From Mycolicibacterium chitae (GTDB taxonomy: Bacteria; Actinomycetota; Actinomycetes; Mycobacteriales; Mycobacteriaceae): a DNA stretch of 64,000 nucleotides. The stretch lies in assembly GCF_900637205.1 (NCBI RefSeq), contig NZ_LR134355.1, forward strand, positions 2,542,001-2,606,000. Direction: 5' to 3'. A model generated the notes under the pieces. That model saw nothing but the letters and a program-made list of their open reading frames with translations. It ran no database searches and was not told the origin of the DNA. Positions 1 to 8,722 of the stretch are shown piece by piece (position 1 is the first letter of the stretch; each line of letters starts with the position of its first letter). The position numbers were made by a program, and so were the translations under genes.

Positions 1-1016
1 TCGCTGCGGTCCGGCCACTGCGTGTCCGCGTCGAGCAGACTCCGGAGGAACTCGCGGCAGTCGGCCACCACGGGCACCTCGACAGGGCGCAGACGGCCGA
101 ATTCGCTTGCGTCCAAATCTACTTGGATGACGGTGGCATCGGCCGGGACCATCGAATTGGCGCGACCACCCGTGAGTAGACCCGTTCGGGCGCCCAACAG
201 CATCACCACGTCGGGGCCGGGCGTGACGGCCATGGCCAGCACGGCGAGGTTGTCGACGGCCCAGGCGTTGCAGCGGTGCTCGGCGGGCAAGACGCCGGCG
301 GCGCGATTGTTGGCGAAGACCGGAATCCCGGTGTGGTCGGCGAACTTGGCGAGTTCGTCGCCGCAATCCGACCACAGCGTGCCGCCGCCGATGACGATGG
401 CCGGCCGCTGCGCGGTCCGCAGTTGTTCGAGGGCGTCGGCAACCGCGGTCGGGGACGGCGCGGGCCGGTCATCGACGACGGCCACGCCACCGACGCGCAC
501 GGCGGCATCGTCGACCGGGGTGACGAGCACGTCGATCGGAATCTCCAAGAACACCGGGCCGGGCCGGCCCGTCAGCGCCTTGCGGATGGCCAACGCCACC
601 AGGTCGGGGATGCGTTCGGTGGTGACCACACGGTGCGCCCACTTGGTGACCGGCGCGGCCGCGGCCACCTGGTCCAGACCGCCCTGCATCTCGTTGGTCT
701 CCAGTTCACGCAGCGGGGGAGCACTGGCGATCATCAGCATCGGCACCCCGTCGGCCAGCGCGTTGGGTAGCGCGGCGAAGCCGTTCGCGAATCCGGGACC
801 GGACGTCACGACGGCGACGCCGAGTCGACCGGTGGTCCGGGCGTAGCCGTCGGCGGCATTACCCGCCGCGGCCTCGTGCCGCGTATCGACCAGGCGCAGG
901 TTGGATCCCGCGCACGCCGCCCAGAACGAGTCGAGGTGCCCGCCGTGCAGCGCGAAGATGTCCGTCACGCCGGCGGACTCCAGGGAACGGGCGAGCAGTT
1001 CGCCTCCATTGACCAT
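1..1016 (-). CDS. Thiamine pyrophosphate-dependent enzyme, acetolactate synthase-like (3' end outside window)
   Basis: About 338 N-terminal residues are visible; the C-terminal TPP/PP domain lies beyond the window edge. The PYR domain carries the catalytic-type Glu in VDTRHEAA (E48), followed by GNAADGYAR and VVTSGPG, the usual acetolactate synthase/benzoylformate decarboxylase signature. A central domain with VIGGGTLWSD follows. The ATG at 1016 is preceded by AGGAAGG about 10 nt upstream; a GTG one codon earlier (1019) is also possible. It is divergent from a TetR gene across a palindrome-rich gap, so the regulator probably controls it. The exact substrate (2-ketoacid decarboxylation or carboligation) cannot be told from this part. 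Confidence 0.85.
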   Translation of the reverse strand, partial: MVNGGELLARSLESAGVTDIFALHGGHLDSFWAACAGSNLRLVDTRHEAAAGNAADGYARTTGRLGVAVVTSGPGFANGFAALPNALADGVPMLMIASAPPLRELETNEMQGGLDQVAAAAPVTKWAHRVVTTERIPDLVALAIRKALTGRPGPVFLEIPIDVLVTPVDDAAVRVGGVAVVDDRPAPSPTAVADALEQLRTAQRPAIVIGGGTLWSDCGDELAKFADHTGIPVFANNRAAGVLPAEHRCNAWAVDNLAVLAMAVTPGPDVVMLLGARTGLLTGGRANSMVPADATVIQVDLDASEFGRLRPVEVPVVADCREFLRSLLDADTQWPDRS

Positions 1017-1039
1017 CACAATGAGACCTTCCTACGGCG

Positions 1040-1056
1040 CACATCACAGTGATGTG
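1040..1056. promoter_or_regulatory. Palindromic operator candidate between TPP enzyme and TetR gene
   Basis: A perfect inverted repeat, CACATCAC-A-GTGATGTG, lies in the short divergent gap. A second imperfect symmetry (CTCAA...TTGAG, about 1060-1076) follows it. Position and symmetry fit a TetR-family operator controlling both directions. The binding itself is inferred. Confidence 0.55.
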
Positions 1057-1119
1057 ATACTCAAGTATCAATTGAGACGTTGATATCTGTCAAGGGTGTG
1101 CGGTCGCTACACTGCGGCC

Positions 1120-1722
1120 ATGGAGGATGCGGCAGGACCGTCGTTGCGGGAACGCAAGCGGAAACGTACGCGTGCGGTCATCTACGAGGCCGCCATGGAA
1201 CTTTTCGAGGAGCGCGCCTACGCGGAGGTGACGGTTGAAGACATCTGCGAGCGCGCGGAGATCGGTCGTGCCACGTTCTTCCGGTTCTACGGCGCCAAGG
1301 GCGCGTTGCTGCTCGAGTTCAACCGGCGCCTCGCCGATCGGGTGCGTACAGAGGTCGACGCGGGTGCGGGCTCGGCCCCGCAACGGTTGCGAACGGTCGG
1401 GGCGGTCGTGGCGGACGCCTGGGCGGACAGCAGCGCAGCCATGCGCGCGATGGCCTTCGACATGCTCAACCGGCCCGAGACGCCGGTCGGTGGCGAGACC
1501 CTGCACCCGGAACTGATCGCCCTGGTGGCCGAGATCGTGGCCGAGGGGCAGCGCAACGGTCAGTTGCGCGGACAGCAGCTGGGTGCGCAGTTCATCGCGA
1601 CCATGGTGGTCACGGTGCTGGCCGGTTGCGTAGCGAACTGGTTCGATACCCCCGACATGGAGCTGCGCGCCGCGATGGTGCACACCGTCGACCTGATGTT
1701 GACCGGGCTTCAACAGAGTTAG
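1120..1722 (+). CDS. TetR/AcrR family transcriptional regulator
   Basis: This 200-residue protein has the usual TetR layout: a basic N-terminus, a helix-turn-helix (VTVEDICERAEIGRATFFRFYGAKGALL, about residues 36-63) and an alpha-helical ligand domain. The start at 1120 (MEDAAGPSL) is preferred; an in-frame ATG at 1096 would add eight residues. It is divergent from the TPP enzyme, with a palindrome in between, and is probably an autoregulated repressor of that gene. The ligand is unknown. Confidence 0.9.
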   Translation: MEDAAGPSLRERKRKRTRAVIYEAAMELFEERAYAEVTVEDICERAEIGRATFFRFYGAKGALLLEFNRRLADRVRTEVDAGAGSAPQRLRTVGAVVADAWADSSAAMRAMAFDMLNRPETPVGGETLHPELIALVAEIVAEGQRNGQLRGQQLGAQFIATMVVTVLAGCVANWFDTPDMELRAAMVHTVDLMLTGLQQS

Positions 1723-1811
1723 GCGGGATGCCGAATTACCCAGTCGCCGTATGGAATTGGCAGCAGTATCAGAACCGAGTTCTGACGCACCCCGTCGTGC
1801 GAGGTCCCGTG

Positions 1812-1964
1812 TCAGTCGTCTTCCGCTTCCTCCTCTCGCCTGCGCGCGGCCTCGATGATTTCGGGCGGGGCCGGCTTCCGCAGCCAGGCCCGCATCCGCA
1901 TCAGCCCGCCGACGACAGTGCCGATGGCGAGTATGGCAACGATGATCCAGAGTGCAGTGGCCAT
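1812..1964 (-). CDS. Small single-pass membrane protein
   Basis: A 50-residue frame starts MATALWIIVAILAIGTVVGG, giving one N-terminal membrane helix. It is followed by a basic stretch (MRMRAWLRKP) and a charged tail rich in Glu/Arg ending EEEAEDD. The layout is typical of small mycobacterial membrane proteins and third positions are GC-rich. It lies on the strand opposite its neighbours, between the TetR and the DUF2236 gene. Function unknown. Confidence 0.55.
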   Translation of the reverse strand: MATALWIIVAILAIGTVVGGLMRMRAWLRKPAPPEIIEAARRREEEAEDD

Positions 1965-2105
1965 ACGTCATTGTCCGCCTGCGGCCGACGGTTTGGGGCG
2001 GGGCACCCGAAATGGATGGCCACGACGTGCTTCGGGTTGGCCAAGCCGGGTACGTGGGCCCGTCGGCCGTGGTTGTCTGATGCAGACAGACGCGAGGAGT
2101 TCGAT

Positions 2106-3215
2106 ATGGCGGTCCGGGGTCTCAGGGCACTCAAGAAGATCATGCAGGCGACCTTCGATCCTGAGTCGGTGATCCCGGACGACGCCACAGTGTCCGAATA
2201 CACCGGCGATGACAGTTTGTCGCGGCAAGACCTTTGTCAACACCCGATTCCGGCCGATTCCCTGACGTGGAAGTACTGGGGCCGTCTCGACGTGATGTTC
2301 TTCGGCAGCGGGGTGATAGGTCCCATCGCGGGGGCGTGGCCGCAGATGGGCCAGGCGACCTCGGGGTCGGTCCTCTTCACCGGCGACAATTCCTTCCGGG
2401 CACGCGCGAAGATCTCCAAGGCGCGACGGCAGCGATCTCGCGAGTACATCTACGGGGCCGTGTACGAGGCCGCGGAGGAAGCGAAGAAGTACGGGCTGAA
2501 AACCCGCAATATGCACAAGCCCATCAAGGGCTCTCTACAAGACGGTACGTATCACGCTCTGAACGCCGAAACCTTCTACTTTGCGCACGTCACCTTCTTC
2601 TATCACCTGCTGATCGTGGTCGCCGAGCAGCTCTACTTCGACGGGGCCATGCCGCGGGCCATGAAGGAGCAGATCTTCGAGGAATCCAAGGAGTGGTACA
2701 GCATTTGGGGAGTGGACGACAGTCCGCAGCCGGACACCTACGCGGATTTCGAGCGGTACCTGGCGAACGTCGAGCGTCACCACCTGGTCAACTCGCAGGT
2801 CACGCAGCTGATGCTGGAACAGTTCGTGGAGCGACGTCTGGCGCCGCGCTGGTGGCCTGCGGCCATGAAGAAGCTCGTGTGGCCCTGGGTGGTGGGACGA
2901 CGGCAAGTCGTCGTCAACAGCTTCCCGCGCCATGTGCAGGAGCTGTTCGGATTGGAGTGGACGCCCGAAGACGACGAGATGCTGCGCCGCTTCACGCGGA
3001 TGTATCGGCGGGTCGATGCGGTGCTCGAGCGCGTCCTTCCGCCGAAGCTCGGGTACCTGCCGATCGCGGCGAAAGGGTTTGCGCGGGAAGGAATCCACCC
3101 GCGCAACATCACCCTGGACTCCGCCCAGCAGGCGCTCCGGGACAGCCGGGCACGGCGCGCGGTTCGAGCCGATGCGCCGGCGGGGGAGCCGAACATCGGT
3201 GCGGCCTCCGGCTAG
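2106..3215 (+). CDS. DUF2236 / MpaB-like (Lcp-type) oxygenase family protein
   Basis: This 369-residue protein has features of the DUF2236 family (MpaB/latex-clearing-protein-like, haem-associated oxygenases): a GSGVIGPIAGAWP entry loop, the Arg-rich RARAKISKARRQRSREYIYG helix, and a His-containing helix AHVTFFYHLLIV followed by an acidic helix. The start MAVRGLRALKK is chosen because GAGGAG lies about 6 nt upstream; the open frame continues further upstream, but that part is not protein-like. The C-terminal tail is basic. Many mycobacteria carry several paralogues, mostly without known substrates. Confidence 0.8.
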   Translation: MAVRGLRALKKIMQATFDPESVIPDDATVSEYTGDDSLSRQDLCQHPIPADSLTWKYWGRLDVMFFGSGVIGPIAGAWPQMGQATSGSVLFTGDNSFRARAKISKARRQRSREYIYGAVYEAAEEAKKYGLKTRNMHKPIKGSLQDGTYHALNAETFYFAHVTFFYHLLIVVAEQLYFDGAMPRAMKEQIFEESKEWYSIWGVDDSPQPDTYADFERYLANVERHHLVNSQVTQLMLEQFVERRLAPRWWPAAMKKLVWPWVVGRRQVVVNSFPRHVQELFGLEWTPEDDEMLRRFTRMYRRVDAVLERVLPPKLGYLPIAAKGFAREGIHPRNITLDSAQQALRDSRARRAVRADAPAGEPNIGAASG

Positions 3216-3319
3216 TACGGGAGGATGCCGCCGTCCTCACCCGGCGCGTACACCACCTCTATCCACAGGCAGCCATCTTCTTGCACGGTCCGACGGCGTC
3301 GGCGATTTAGCCTTTGGTC

Positions 3320-3393
3320 ATGGACGAGGGAACGGTCAGCGGTGCACTGCAACGGGCTTATGAAGACATGATTTCCGACGATGTCGGCCCTTT
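3320..3393 (+). pseudogene. 5' part of DUF4304-like gene, interrupted by IS256 copy 1
   Basis: The frame MDEGTVSGALQRAYEDMISD runs directly into the insertion. Removing the element and one copy of the 9-bp duplication restores a continuous frame into the fragment at 4870-5485, giving a protein of 229 residues. The N-terminal helix followed by a GFxxxxxxFxRERGG stretch resembles the DUF4304 family. Confidence 0.75.
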
Positions 3394-4860
3394 GATAGTG
3401 CCCCTTGGGGTGGTGGACTTCGGATCGGCGTGGGTTCACGCGTGGTGATCAACGAGTCGTGGTGAATGCTAGGCGATTTGGCGTTGTGAGGAAACCGGTT
3501 CGGTCACTGGGTGGGCGGCGGCGTGTTTTGCGTCGATGACTTTGCGCAGCTCAGCCATGGACACCTCGGACAGGTAGCGGCGGGTGACCTGCCATTCGTC
3601 GTGGGCCTCGATGACCACCGCGGTGGCCAGCCGTAGGAACGCGGCGGGGTTGGGGAAGATCTCCACGACATCGGCACGGCGTTTGATCTCCTTGTTGAGC
3701 CGCTCGATGGGATTGTTCGACCAGATCTTCTGCCAGTGGGTGCGCGGGAACGCGGTAAAGGCCAGCACGTCGGCTTTCGCCTCATCCATCATCGCGGCCA
3801 CCTTCGGAAAACTGCCCGAGAGCGTGTCAGCGACCTGATCCCACTGCGCAGCCACATCAGCGGGGTCGGTGTGGGCGAAGATCGTCTTGACCGCCGCGGT
3901 GACCGCCGGGGCGTGTTTGGCGGCCACCGCGCCATGCAGGTTGCGCATGAAATGGACCCGGCAGCGCTGCCAGGACGACCCGGTGAACTGCTGGGCCACG
4001 GCGGCTTTCAACCCGGCGTGGGCATCAGAGATCACCAGGTGCACCCCGGAAAGGCCGCGGGCCTTGAGCGAGGCCAGAAACTCCCGCCAGAACTCGAAAG
4101 ACTCGCTGTCACCGACCGCGGTGCCCAGCACCTCACGGGTCCCGTCGATCGAGACTCCGGTGGCCACCACCAACGCGTGAGAGACCACGTGGGCGCCGAC
4201 GCGGACTTTGCAGAAGGTGGCGTCGCAGAAGACGTACGGGAACGTGGTGTGGGTCAGGCTGCGGGTACGGAAAGCCTCGATCTCGCGGTCGAGGCCGGCG
4301 CAGACGCGCGAGACCTCCGATTTGGAGACCCCGGATCCAACCCCGAGTGCGGCGACCAGGTCATCGACGCTGCGGGTCGACACGCCATGGACGTAGGCCT
4401 CCATGATCACCGCATGCAGGGCCTTGTCGATGCGACGGCGCCGTTCCAGCAGCGAGGGGAAGAAGGAGCCGGCCCGCAGTTTGGGGATCTTGACCTCGAT
4501 ATCGCCGGAGGTCGTCGATACCGTCTTGGGCCGATGCCCGTTGCGGTGCGTGCTGCGTTCGCCGCTGCGTTGGTAGCGTCCGGCCCCGATGGTCTCGGTG
4601 GCCTCGGCCTCGATCAACGCCTGCAGCCCGGCGCGGATCAGCTCGGCGAACACCGCCCCAGCATCAGCGGACTTGAGTGCATCGAGCTGGGCGAGCAAGG
4701 CAGAATGGTCCTGGGTCATCGCGTGGTGCGTCCTTTGCTTGAGTCACTTGGTAGGTAACTCACTGACCACTACGCGATGGCCCGCCCGAAAGCCTTCACC
4801 GACACACCCGGGCCCGGGTCGTCCTCAGCTCCGAAACCCCACCACCCCAGGGGACTTACC
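3394..4860 (-). mobile_element. IS256-family insertion sequence, copy 1 (1467 bp)
   Basis: Ends were read directly. The left end starts GATAGTGCCCCTTGGGGTGG; the right end read inward starts GGTAAGTCCCCTGGGGTGG, an imperfect inverted repeat. The element is flanked by the 9-bp direct repeat CGGCCCTTT (3385-3393 and 4861-4869), as expected for IS256-type transposition. It carries one transposase on the minus strand. A second copy with the same ends and length is at 10266-11732. Confidence 0.93.
3469..4719 (-). CDS. IS256-family (Mutator-type) transposase, copy 1
   Basis: A 416-residue DDE transposase. The catalytic triad is visible as D166 (FCDATF), D232 (VISDAHAG) and E339 (NNPIERLNKE), with the CRVHFMRNL stretch typical of the Mutator family between the second D and E. 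It appears intact and differs from copy 2 at a single residue (D120 here, G in copy 2), so both are recent and probably functional. Confidence 0.95.
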   Translation of the reverse strand: MTQDHSALLAQLDALKSADAGAVFAELIRAGLQALIEAEATETIGAGRYQRSGERSTHRNGHRPKTVSTTSGDIEVKIPKLRAGSFFPSLLERRRRIDKALHAVIMEAYVHGVSTRSVDDLVAALGVGSGVSKSEVSRVCAGLDREIEAFRTRSLTHTTFPYVFCDATFCKVRVGAHVVSHALVVATGVSIDGTREVLGTAVGDSESFEFWREFLASLKARGLSGVHLVISDAHAGLKAAVAQQFTGSSWQRCRVHFMRNLHGAVAAKHAPAVTAAVKTIFAHTDPADVAAQWDQVADTLSGSFPKVAAMMDEAKADVLAFTAFPRTHWQKIWSNNPIERLNKEIKRRADVVEIFPNPAAFLRLATAVVIEAHDEWQVTRRYLSEVSMAELRKVIDAKHAAAHPVTEPVSSQRQIA

Positions 4861-4869
4861 CGGCCCTTT

Positions 4870-5485
4870 CCTGTGCACCCGCGGCTTCGAGATATCTTCT
4901 GACTCCAACTTCATTCGGGAGCGCGGGGGGGGACTCTACGACGTCATCGAGCTTCAAGCAGATTGGTACAACGGCACGAAATCGTGGCATGGATTCTTCG
5001 TCAACGTCGGCATCGGCTCGGCCGAGGTCGACACCGCGTGCCAGGGCGACGAGCGTAGCGGGCATCCGCTCAAAGGCTCGCTCCTGCAACGTCGTTGGGA
5101 GCATTTGGTTCCCGATCTACCGTACGCGGTGCGTTTTGACCGTCGTACGCACATGCGGCAATTCACCGCCGCTCTTTGCGAGGGCTTTGATCTGGTGCTG
5201 GCTGAGATGGAGCGGATAAGCACCACGAAGCAGTTGGTGCGATACGCGGTCGACAACAACTTGCTGATCGAATACGAGAGGACCTGCCGATACCTGGCCG
5301 CAGTCGGTGACATCGACACACTGACTGAATACGTGACAAGGTTGCGCGAATGCTTCGGGCATCAAGACCGTTGGTCGATCTTCAGCCGTGACATCGGTTC
5401 GGCTGTCGGGAGCTGGGCGCCGGACCTGCAGAAGCAAGGACTGCTCGACCCGCTTCAGGGCAGTGACAAGCGCGAGCTTTCGTGA
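4870..5485 (+). pseudogene. 3' part of the DUF4304-like gene
   Basis: The main body of the disrupted gene: it resumes with FLCTRGFEISSDSNFIRERGG, then ELQADWYNGTKSWHGFFVNVGIG, a pattern of a beta-rich DUF4304-type core, and a helical C-terminus ending DKRELS. The body has no internal stop or frameshift, so the IS insertion is the only lesion and is probably recent. Function unknown. Confidence 0.75.
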
Positions 5486-5556
5486 GGGCGGCGGTCGCCA
5501 GAGGGCTGTTCACGGAGTTTCTTGGACAGGAAATCAAGCAAAGCATCGCAATCTGC

Positions 5557-5562
5557 TAGCAT
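5557..5562 (+). promoter_or_regulatory. Candidate -10 box of the toxin-antitoxin operon
   Basis: The hexamer TAGCAT, inside the palindrome TGCTAGCA, lies 38 nt upstream of the antitoxin ATG. A second partial symmetry (CTGC...GCAG, 5566-5580) follows. Overlap of promoter and symmetric site fits antitoxin autoregulation. Confidence 0.35.
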
Positions 5563-5599
5563 TGACTGCATTGCAAGCAGTGGGTGAGGGGGTGACTTG

Positions 5600-5845
5600 A
5601 TGGCGACCTTGACGATTCGTGATTTCGACGACAACCTCAAAGCAGCCCTGCGTGTTCGCGCAGCGGAGCACGGCCGTTCGATGGAAGCGGAAGTGCGCGA
5701 GATCTTGCGCGCAGCATTGGAGCGCCCAGTTGGCGGCCCTGGGATGGCGACACGGATTCGGCAACGCTTCTCGGGAACCGGGGGCGTGGAGCTTGATCTG
5801 CCCGACCGGACGGAGCGTCCACGTCCTGCGGTCCTTGACGAATGA
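5600..5845 (+). CDS. FitA/VapB-like antitoxin (ribbon-helix-helix/Arc type)
   Basis: This 81-residue protein starts MATLTIRDFDDNLKAALRVRAAEHGRSMEAEVREILRAAL, a classic FitA/Arc ribbon-helix-helix DNA-binding domain. A less ordered C-terminal tail, expected to wrap the toxin, follows. The stop overlaps the toxin start by 4 nt (ATGA), the normal antitoxin-toxin coupling. The start is ATG at 5600; the TTG just before it is less likely. Confidence 0.9.
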   Translation: MATLTIRDFDDNLKAALRVRAAEHGRSMEAEVREILRAALERPVGGPGMATRIRQRFSGTGGVELDLPDRTERPRPAVLDE

Positions 5846-6270
5846 TCGTCTTGGACACCAACGTCGTCTCGGAGTTGATGCGCCCGGCTCCGGACTCTGA
5901 TGTCGCTAATTGGGTCGACAGTCTGGATGTGTCCGACCTCCTGCTGACGGCTGTGACGGCAGCCGAGCTGATGTATGGCGTTGCCCGCTTGCCGGACGGG
6001 CGTCGTAGGGGTGAGCTTCGCGCAAAGATGGAAGGACTGCTGGCGGAGGATTTCCGGGACAGGATCTTGCCGTTCGACGCGCTCGCCGCAACTCACTATG
6101 CGGATATAGTCGCCGATCGGGAGCGTAGTGGGCGTCAGATCAGTTTTGCCGACGGACAGATCGCCGCAATCTGCCGCAACTGGAACGTCGGGCTTGCGAC
6201 GCGCAACGTCAGTGACTTCGCCGGCACCGGGGTCGAACTCATCAACCCGTGGGATTCGGCAACGCCGTAA
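5842..6270 (+). CDS. PIN-domain toxin (FitB/VapC family)
   Basis: A 142-residue PIN RNase. Acidic active-site residues are visible in IVLDTNVVSELM (D5), AELMYGVARL (E), FADGQIAAIC (D) and the C-terminal RNVSDF. It is translationally coupled to the FitA-like antitoxin upstream. The family cleaves tRNA or rRNA; the target here is unknown. The acidic set looks complete, so the toxin is likely active. Confidence 0.92.
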   Translation: MIVLDTNVVSELMRPAPDSDVANWVDSLDVSDLLLTAVTAAELMYGVARLPDGRRRGELRAKMEGLLAEDFRDRILPFDALAATHYADIVADRERSGRQISFADGQIAAICRNWNVGLATRNVSDFAGTGVELINPWDSATP

Positions 6271-6398
6271 CTGCTCGGCCGGGGGTGAGAACCGTTGGGC
6301 CGCCGGTCGATACGGCCGACTAGTTGCTGGGCTTCCCCCCAGCACCCGGGATGGTGCTGCGCTCGCTCGTACCGACGGCCGACGGGGAGCACCAGGGT

Positions 6399-6608
6399 TC
6401 ACGCGACGCTGCTGACAATCCCCATCACCACGCCGGCGAGGGTCAGCACGCCGACCAGCACTACGGCGGCGATCGCCTGGCCTCGCCGGTGCCGGCGGGC
6501 ACCGTGGATCGCCACCGCGATGCCGGCGAGGATCAATGCTGAGTAGGCCGCCAGTCCCACCGTCAGCGTCGCCGTTGCTGCGCTGCTGGTCAGAGTCACG
6601 TTGTGCAT
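6399..6608 (-). CDS. Small two-helix membrane protein
   Basis: A 69-residue protein with two predicted membrane helices (AATATLTVGLAAYSALILAGIAVAI and AIAAVVLVGVLTLAGVVMGIVSS) joined by a basic loop GARRHRRGQ. Membrane-protein composition and GC-rich third positions support a real gene. Similar to many unassigned DUF4190-like or two-TM actinobacterial proteins; function unknown. Confidence 0.65.
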   Translation of the reverse strand: MHNVTLTSSAATATLTVGLAAYSALILAGIAVAIHGARRHRRGQAIAAVVLVGVLTLAGVVMGIVSSVA

Positions 6609-6617
6609 GCCGTGAGC

Positions 6618-6743
6618 CTACGGTGGGAACGAAAGCATCACGCCGTCGGACAGGTCGAACAGATCGCCGCCTGACCACCAACGGGCGTCGAAGATGAGCC
6701 GCCCCGGCCCGGAGGTATCGGTGTCTCGGTAGGCGAAACTCAT
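6618..6743 (-). CDS. Possible small hypothetical protein
   Basis: A 41-codon frame (MSFAYRDTDTSGPGRLIFDARWW...) ends 9 nt before the start of the two-helix membrane protein on the same strand. Composition looks protein-like and the spacing fits an operon. It could also be the remnant of a longer gene. No family recognised. Confidence 0.3.
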   Translation of the reverse strand: MSFAYRDTDTSGPGRLIFDARWWSGGDLFDLSDGVMLSFPP

Positions 6744-6805
6744 CCATCGGCACTGCTGGTGTCGAGGCGGTTTCGGCGACGGTGGAAGTGGAACTGAGCG
6801 GTCGG

Positions 6806-7813
6806 TTACGAGATGCGAGGAGGAACTGCCACAGTTTCACCCGCTACATCGATCGCGACCTTGCCGCGGAGTGCATACGACCGCCTGTTCTCCAGGAGTT
6901 CATGAGCCTCGCCCATTCGTGCGAGCGGAAGAGTTGCGCCGATAACCGGCTTCACGAGGCCGCGCTCGATCAGCGTGGTGAGTGCGTCCAGTTTTCCTCG
7001 GTTCTGTCGGGTGAAGACGAAGTGATACGCGGCATTCTTGCCCCACGCCTCGATGAGGTTCTGCGGCTGTTCGATGTCGACGATGCTGACGACGCGTCCG
7101 AAGTCGGCCAGCGTCAACGGGCTTCGGGTGAGCGCGTCGCCACCGATCGTGTCGTAGACGACATCGACTCCCTCACCTCGCGTCATCTCGGCCACAGCAT
7201 CGACGTAGTCGGTCGAAGTGAAGTCGATCGCCGCATCCGCTCCGAGAGAGCGCACGAACTCATGGTCGCCGGCTTTCGCGGTGGTGATCACGTGTGCGCC
7301 GACCGCTTTCGCGATCTGGATCGCGATGGTGCCGACACCGCCGGCGCCGCCGTGGATGAGGATCGTCTCGCCCACGGTGAGCTGCGCTCGCGTCACCAGG
7401 GATTCCCAGACCGTTCCGCCGACGAGAGTCAGGCTCGCCGCCTCTAGGTGGCTGAGGTTCTCCGGCTTGCGGCCGACGAGGTCGACGTCGGCGACGTGCT
7501 GCTCGGCGTAGGAGCCGGCTCCGCCGAAGATCTGGGGCGTGTAGTACACCGCATCGCCGGGGCGGAACTCGGTCACGTGGGATCCGACTTCCTCGATCAC
7601 GCCGGAGATGTCGTGCCCGATGATCGCCGGGAGCGGCACATGATCGGCGTAGTCTCCGCGCCGGATCTGATAGTCGAGCGGGTTGACGGCCGTCGCATGG
7701 ACGCGCACCCGTACCTGGCGGGGTTCGACTCGTGGTACCGAGACGTCGCGCAACTCGAAAGCATCGGTGCCTCCGAAGCGGGGGAGCACAACGGCTTTCA
7801 TCAGATCAGTCAT
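6806..7813 (-). CDS. Zinc-independent quinone oxidoreductase / MDR-family NADP-dependent alcohol dehydrogenase
   Basis: A 335-residue medium-chain dehydrogenase/reductase of the quinone-oxidoreductase branch. It shows the GroES-like N-domain ([26 protein letters not shown]), the NADP Rossmann motif HGGAGGVG (about 154-161) and the TIGG loop. The structural-zinc cysteines of classical alcohol dehydrogenases are absent, as in QOR. The start at 7813 ([10 protein letters not shown]) follows AGGAA; in-frame starts upstream would add non-conserved residues. It probably reduces quinones or enones. Confidence 0.88.
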   Translation of the reverse strand: MTDLMKAVVLPRFGGTDAFELRDVSVPRVEPRQVRVRVHATAVNPLDYQIRRGDYADHVPLPAIIGHDISGVIEEVGSHVTEFRPGDAVYYTPQIFGGAGSYAEQHVADVDLVGRKPENLSHLEAASLTLVGGTVWESLVTRAQLTVGETILIHGGAGGVGTIAIQIAKAVGAHVITTAKAGDHEFVRSLGADAAIDFTSTDYVDAVAEMTRGEGVDVVYDTIGGDALTRSPLTLADFGRVVSIVDIEQPQNLIEAWGKNAAYHFVFTRQNRGKLDALTTLIERGLVKPVIGATLPLARMGEAHELLENRRSYALRGKVAIDVAGETVAVPPRIS

Positions 7814-7930
7814 ATCGGCGTTCCTCATCGTGGTTGCGGGCCTGCGGCGCGCTGGGACAGATGGTCGTCTCTCAGCCTCGCTCGCACGATCCACACACTC
7901 CCGCCGGCAATGCCGATACTTTCGAGGATA

Positions 7931-7946
7931 GTGACACGCCTGTCAC
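7931..7946. promoter_or_regulatory. Inverted repeat upstream of the quinone oxidoreductase
   Basis: GTGACA-CGCC-TGTCAC is a perfect 6-bp inverted repeat about 120 bp upstream of the oxidoreductase start. It could be an operator; no regulator gene is adjacent. Confidence 0.35.
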
Positions 7947-8003
7947 CCGGTGCGCGGGTGGCATCGCCATGATCACGCTGGCGTTCCGGCCAGGCCTGGC
8001 CGG

Positions 8004-8033
8004 GCAATGATGACGCCTCGGCGTCATCATTGC
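8004..8033. terminator. 14-bp perfect hairpin
   Basis: GCAATGATGACGCC and its exact complement are separated by 2 nt. It lies about 40 bp beyond the 3' end of the yaeQ-like gene on the minus strand, where a terminator is expected. No U-tract follows, as is usual in mycobacteria. Confidence 0.55.
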
Positions 8034-8070
8034 CGCCAACTCCATCGACTGGTACCTGGGACTCAGACGT

Positions 8071-8622
8071 TCACTCCAATGGCTCGGGTGTGAAGGTGGC
8101 GTCGACTCCGCCTACGGTCATCGTCACCTGACCTTCGATCACCATCACCTGCGCCGAGATCCGTCGATCGACAGTCTGGGCCAGTTGCTGCACCGCTGGG
8201 TGTGGTATCTGCACCACCGACAGATTCGGCAGCCCCGCCACTTTGGGTCCGACAGTGCGCCACCAGGTGGCCACGCCGGCGGCGAACGGGAAGAGCAGCA
8301 CCTGCTCGGCCTGGCTGGCCGCCTTGCCCAAGGCGCGTTCGTCGGGCTGGCCGACGTTGATCCATTCCAGGATCCGGCCGGTGTAGTCGGCGAGGCGCAA
8401 GTCCGGTACACCGGGGGTGGACAGGCCTGCCCCGAACGCCAACTCACCGTCGACGTCGCCAAGGCGGTGTGCGCGCAGCCCAAACGCCAACAACCGCACC
8501 ACCATCCGCTCATCGGTCTCACTGGGATGACGGGCCATGGTCAGAGTGTGATCGGCGTAGTAGTCGTGATCGACATCGGAGACGCCAAGTTCGACTTTGA
8601 ATACTGTTGCAGAAAGTGCCAC
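8071..8622 (-). CDS. yaeQ: YaeQ family protein
   Basis: This 183-residue protein matches the YaeQ family over its whole length: MALSATVFKVELGVSDVDHDYYADHTLTMARHPSETDERMVVRLLAFGL, then the ELAFGAGLSTPGVPDL and EWINVGQPDERALGKAASQA blocks. YaeQ has a PD-(D/E)XK nuclease-like fold; its role is not settled (compensation for RfaH loss in E. coli). Monocistronic here. Confidence 0.9.
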   Translation of the reverse strand: MALSATVFKVELGVSDVDHDYYADHTLTMARHPSETDERMVVRLLAFGLRAHRLGDVDGELAFGAGLSTPGVPDLRLADYTGRILEWINVGQPDERALGKAASQAEQVLLFPFAAGVATWWRTVGPKVAGLPNLSVVQIPHPAVQQLAQTVDRRISAQVMVIEGQVTMTVGGVDATFTPEPLE

Positions 8623-8722
8623 GCCATAGTGTCCACCCAGGTGGTGCCCCCCGAGTGGTCGGGTCGCATTGAGTGGACAGGGGCCGCCGAGTCAGACGGC
8701 GGTTCGAGTCGTCACCAGCCCG

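Noticed and set aside
3212..3439. 75-codon minus-strand frame entering IS256 copy 1
   Set aside because: It begins inside the IS end and reads antisense through the broken DUF4304 start; the identical opening at copy 2 shows it is IS sequence.
5455..6840. 461-codon minus-strand frame across the FitAB pair
   Set aside because: It overlaps two well-supported genes and the membrane protein, with a low-complexity Arg/Pro sequence.
8690..8722. tRNA-like GGTTCGAGTC before mazE
   Set aside because: Neither a T-stem nor an acceptor stem can be paired around it, so it is neither a tRNA nor a clear tRNA-derived attachment site.
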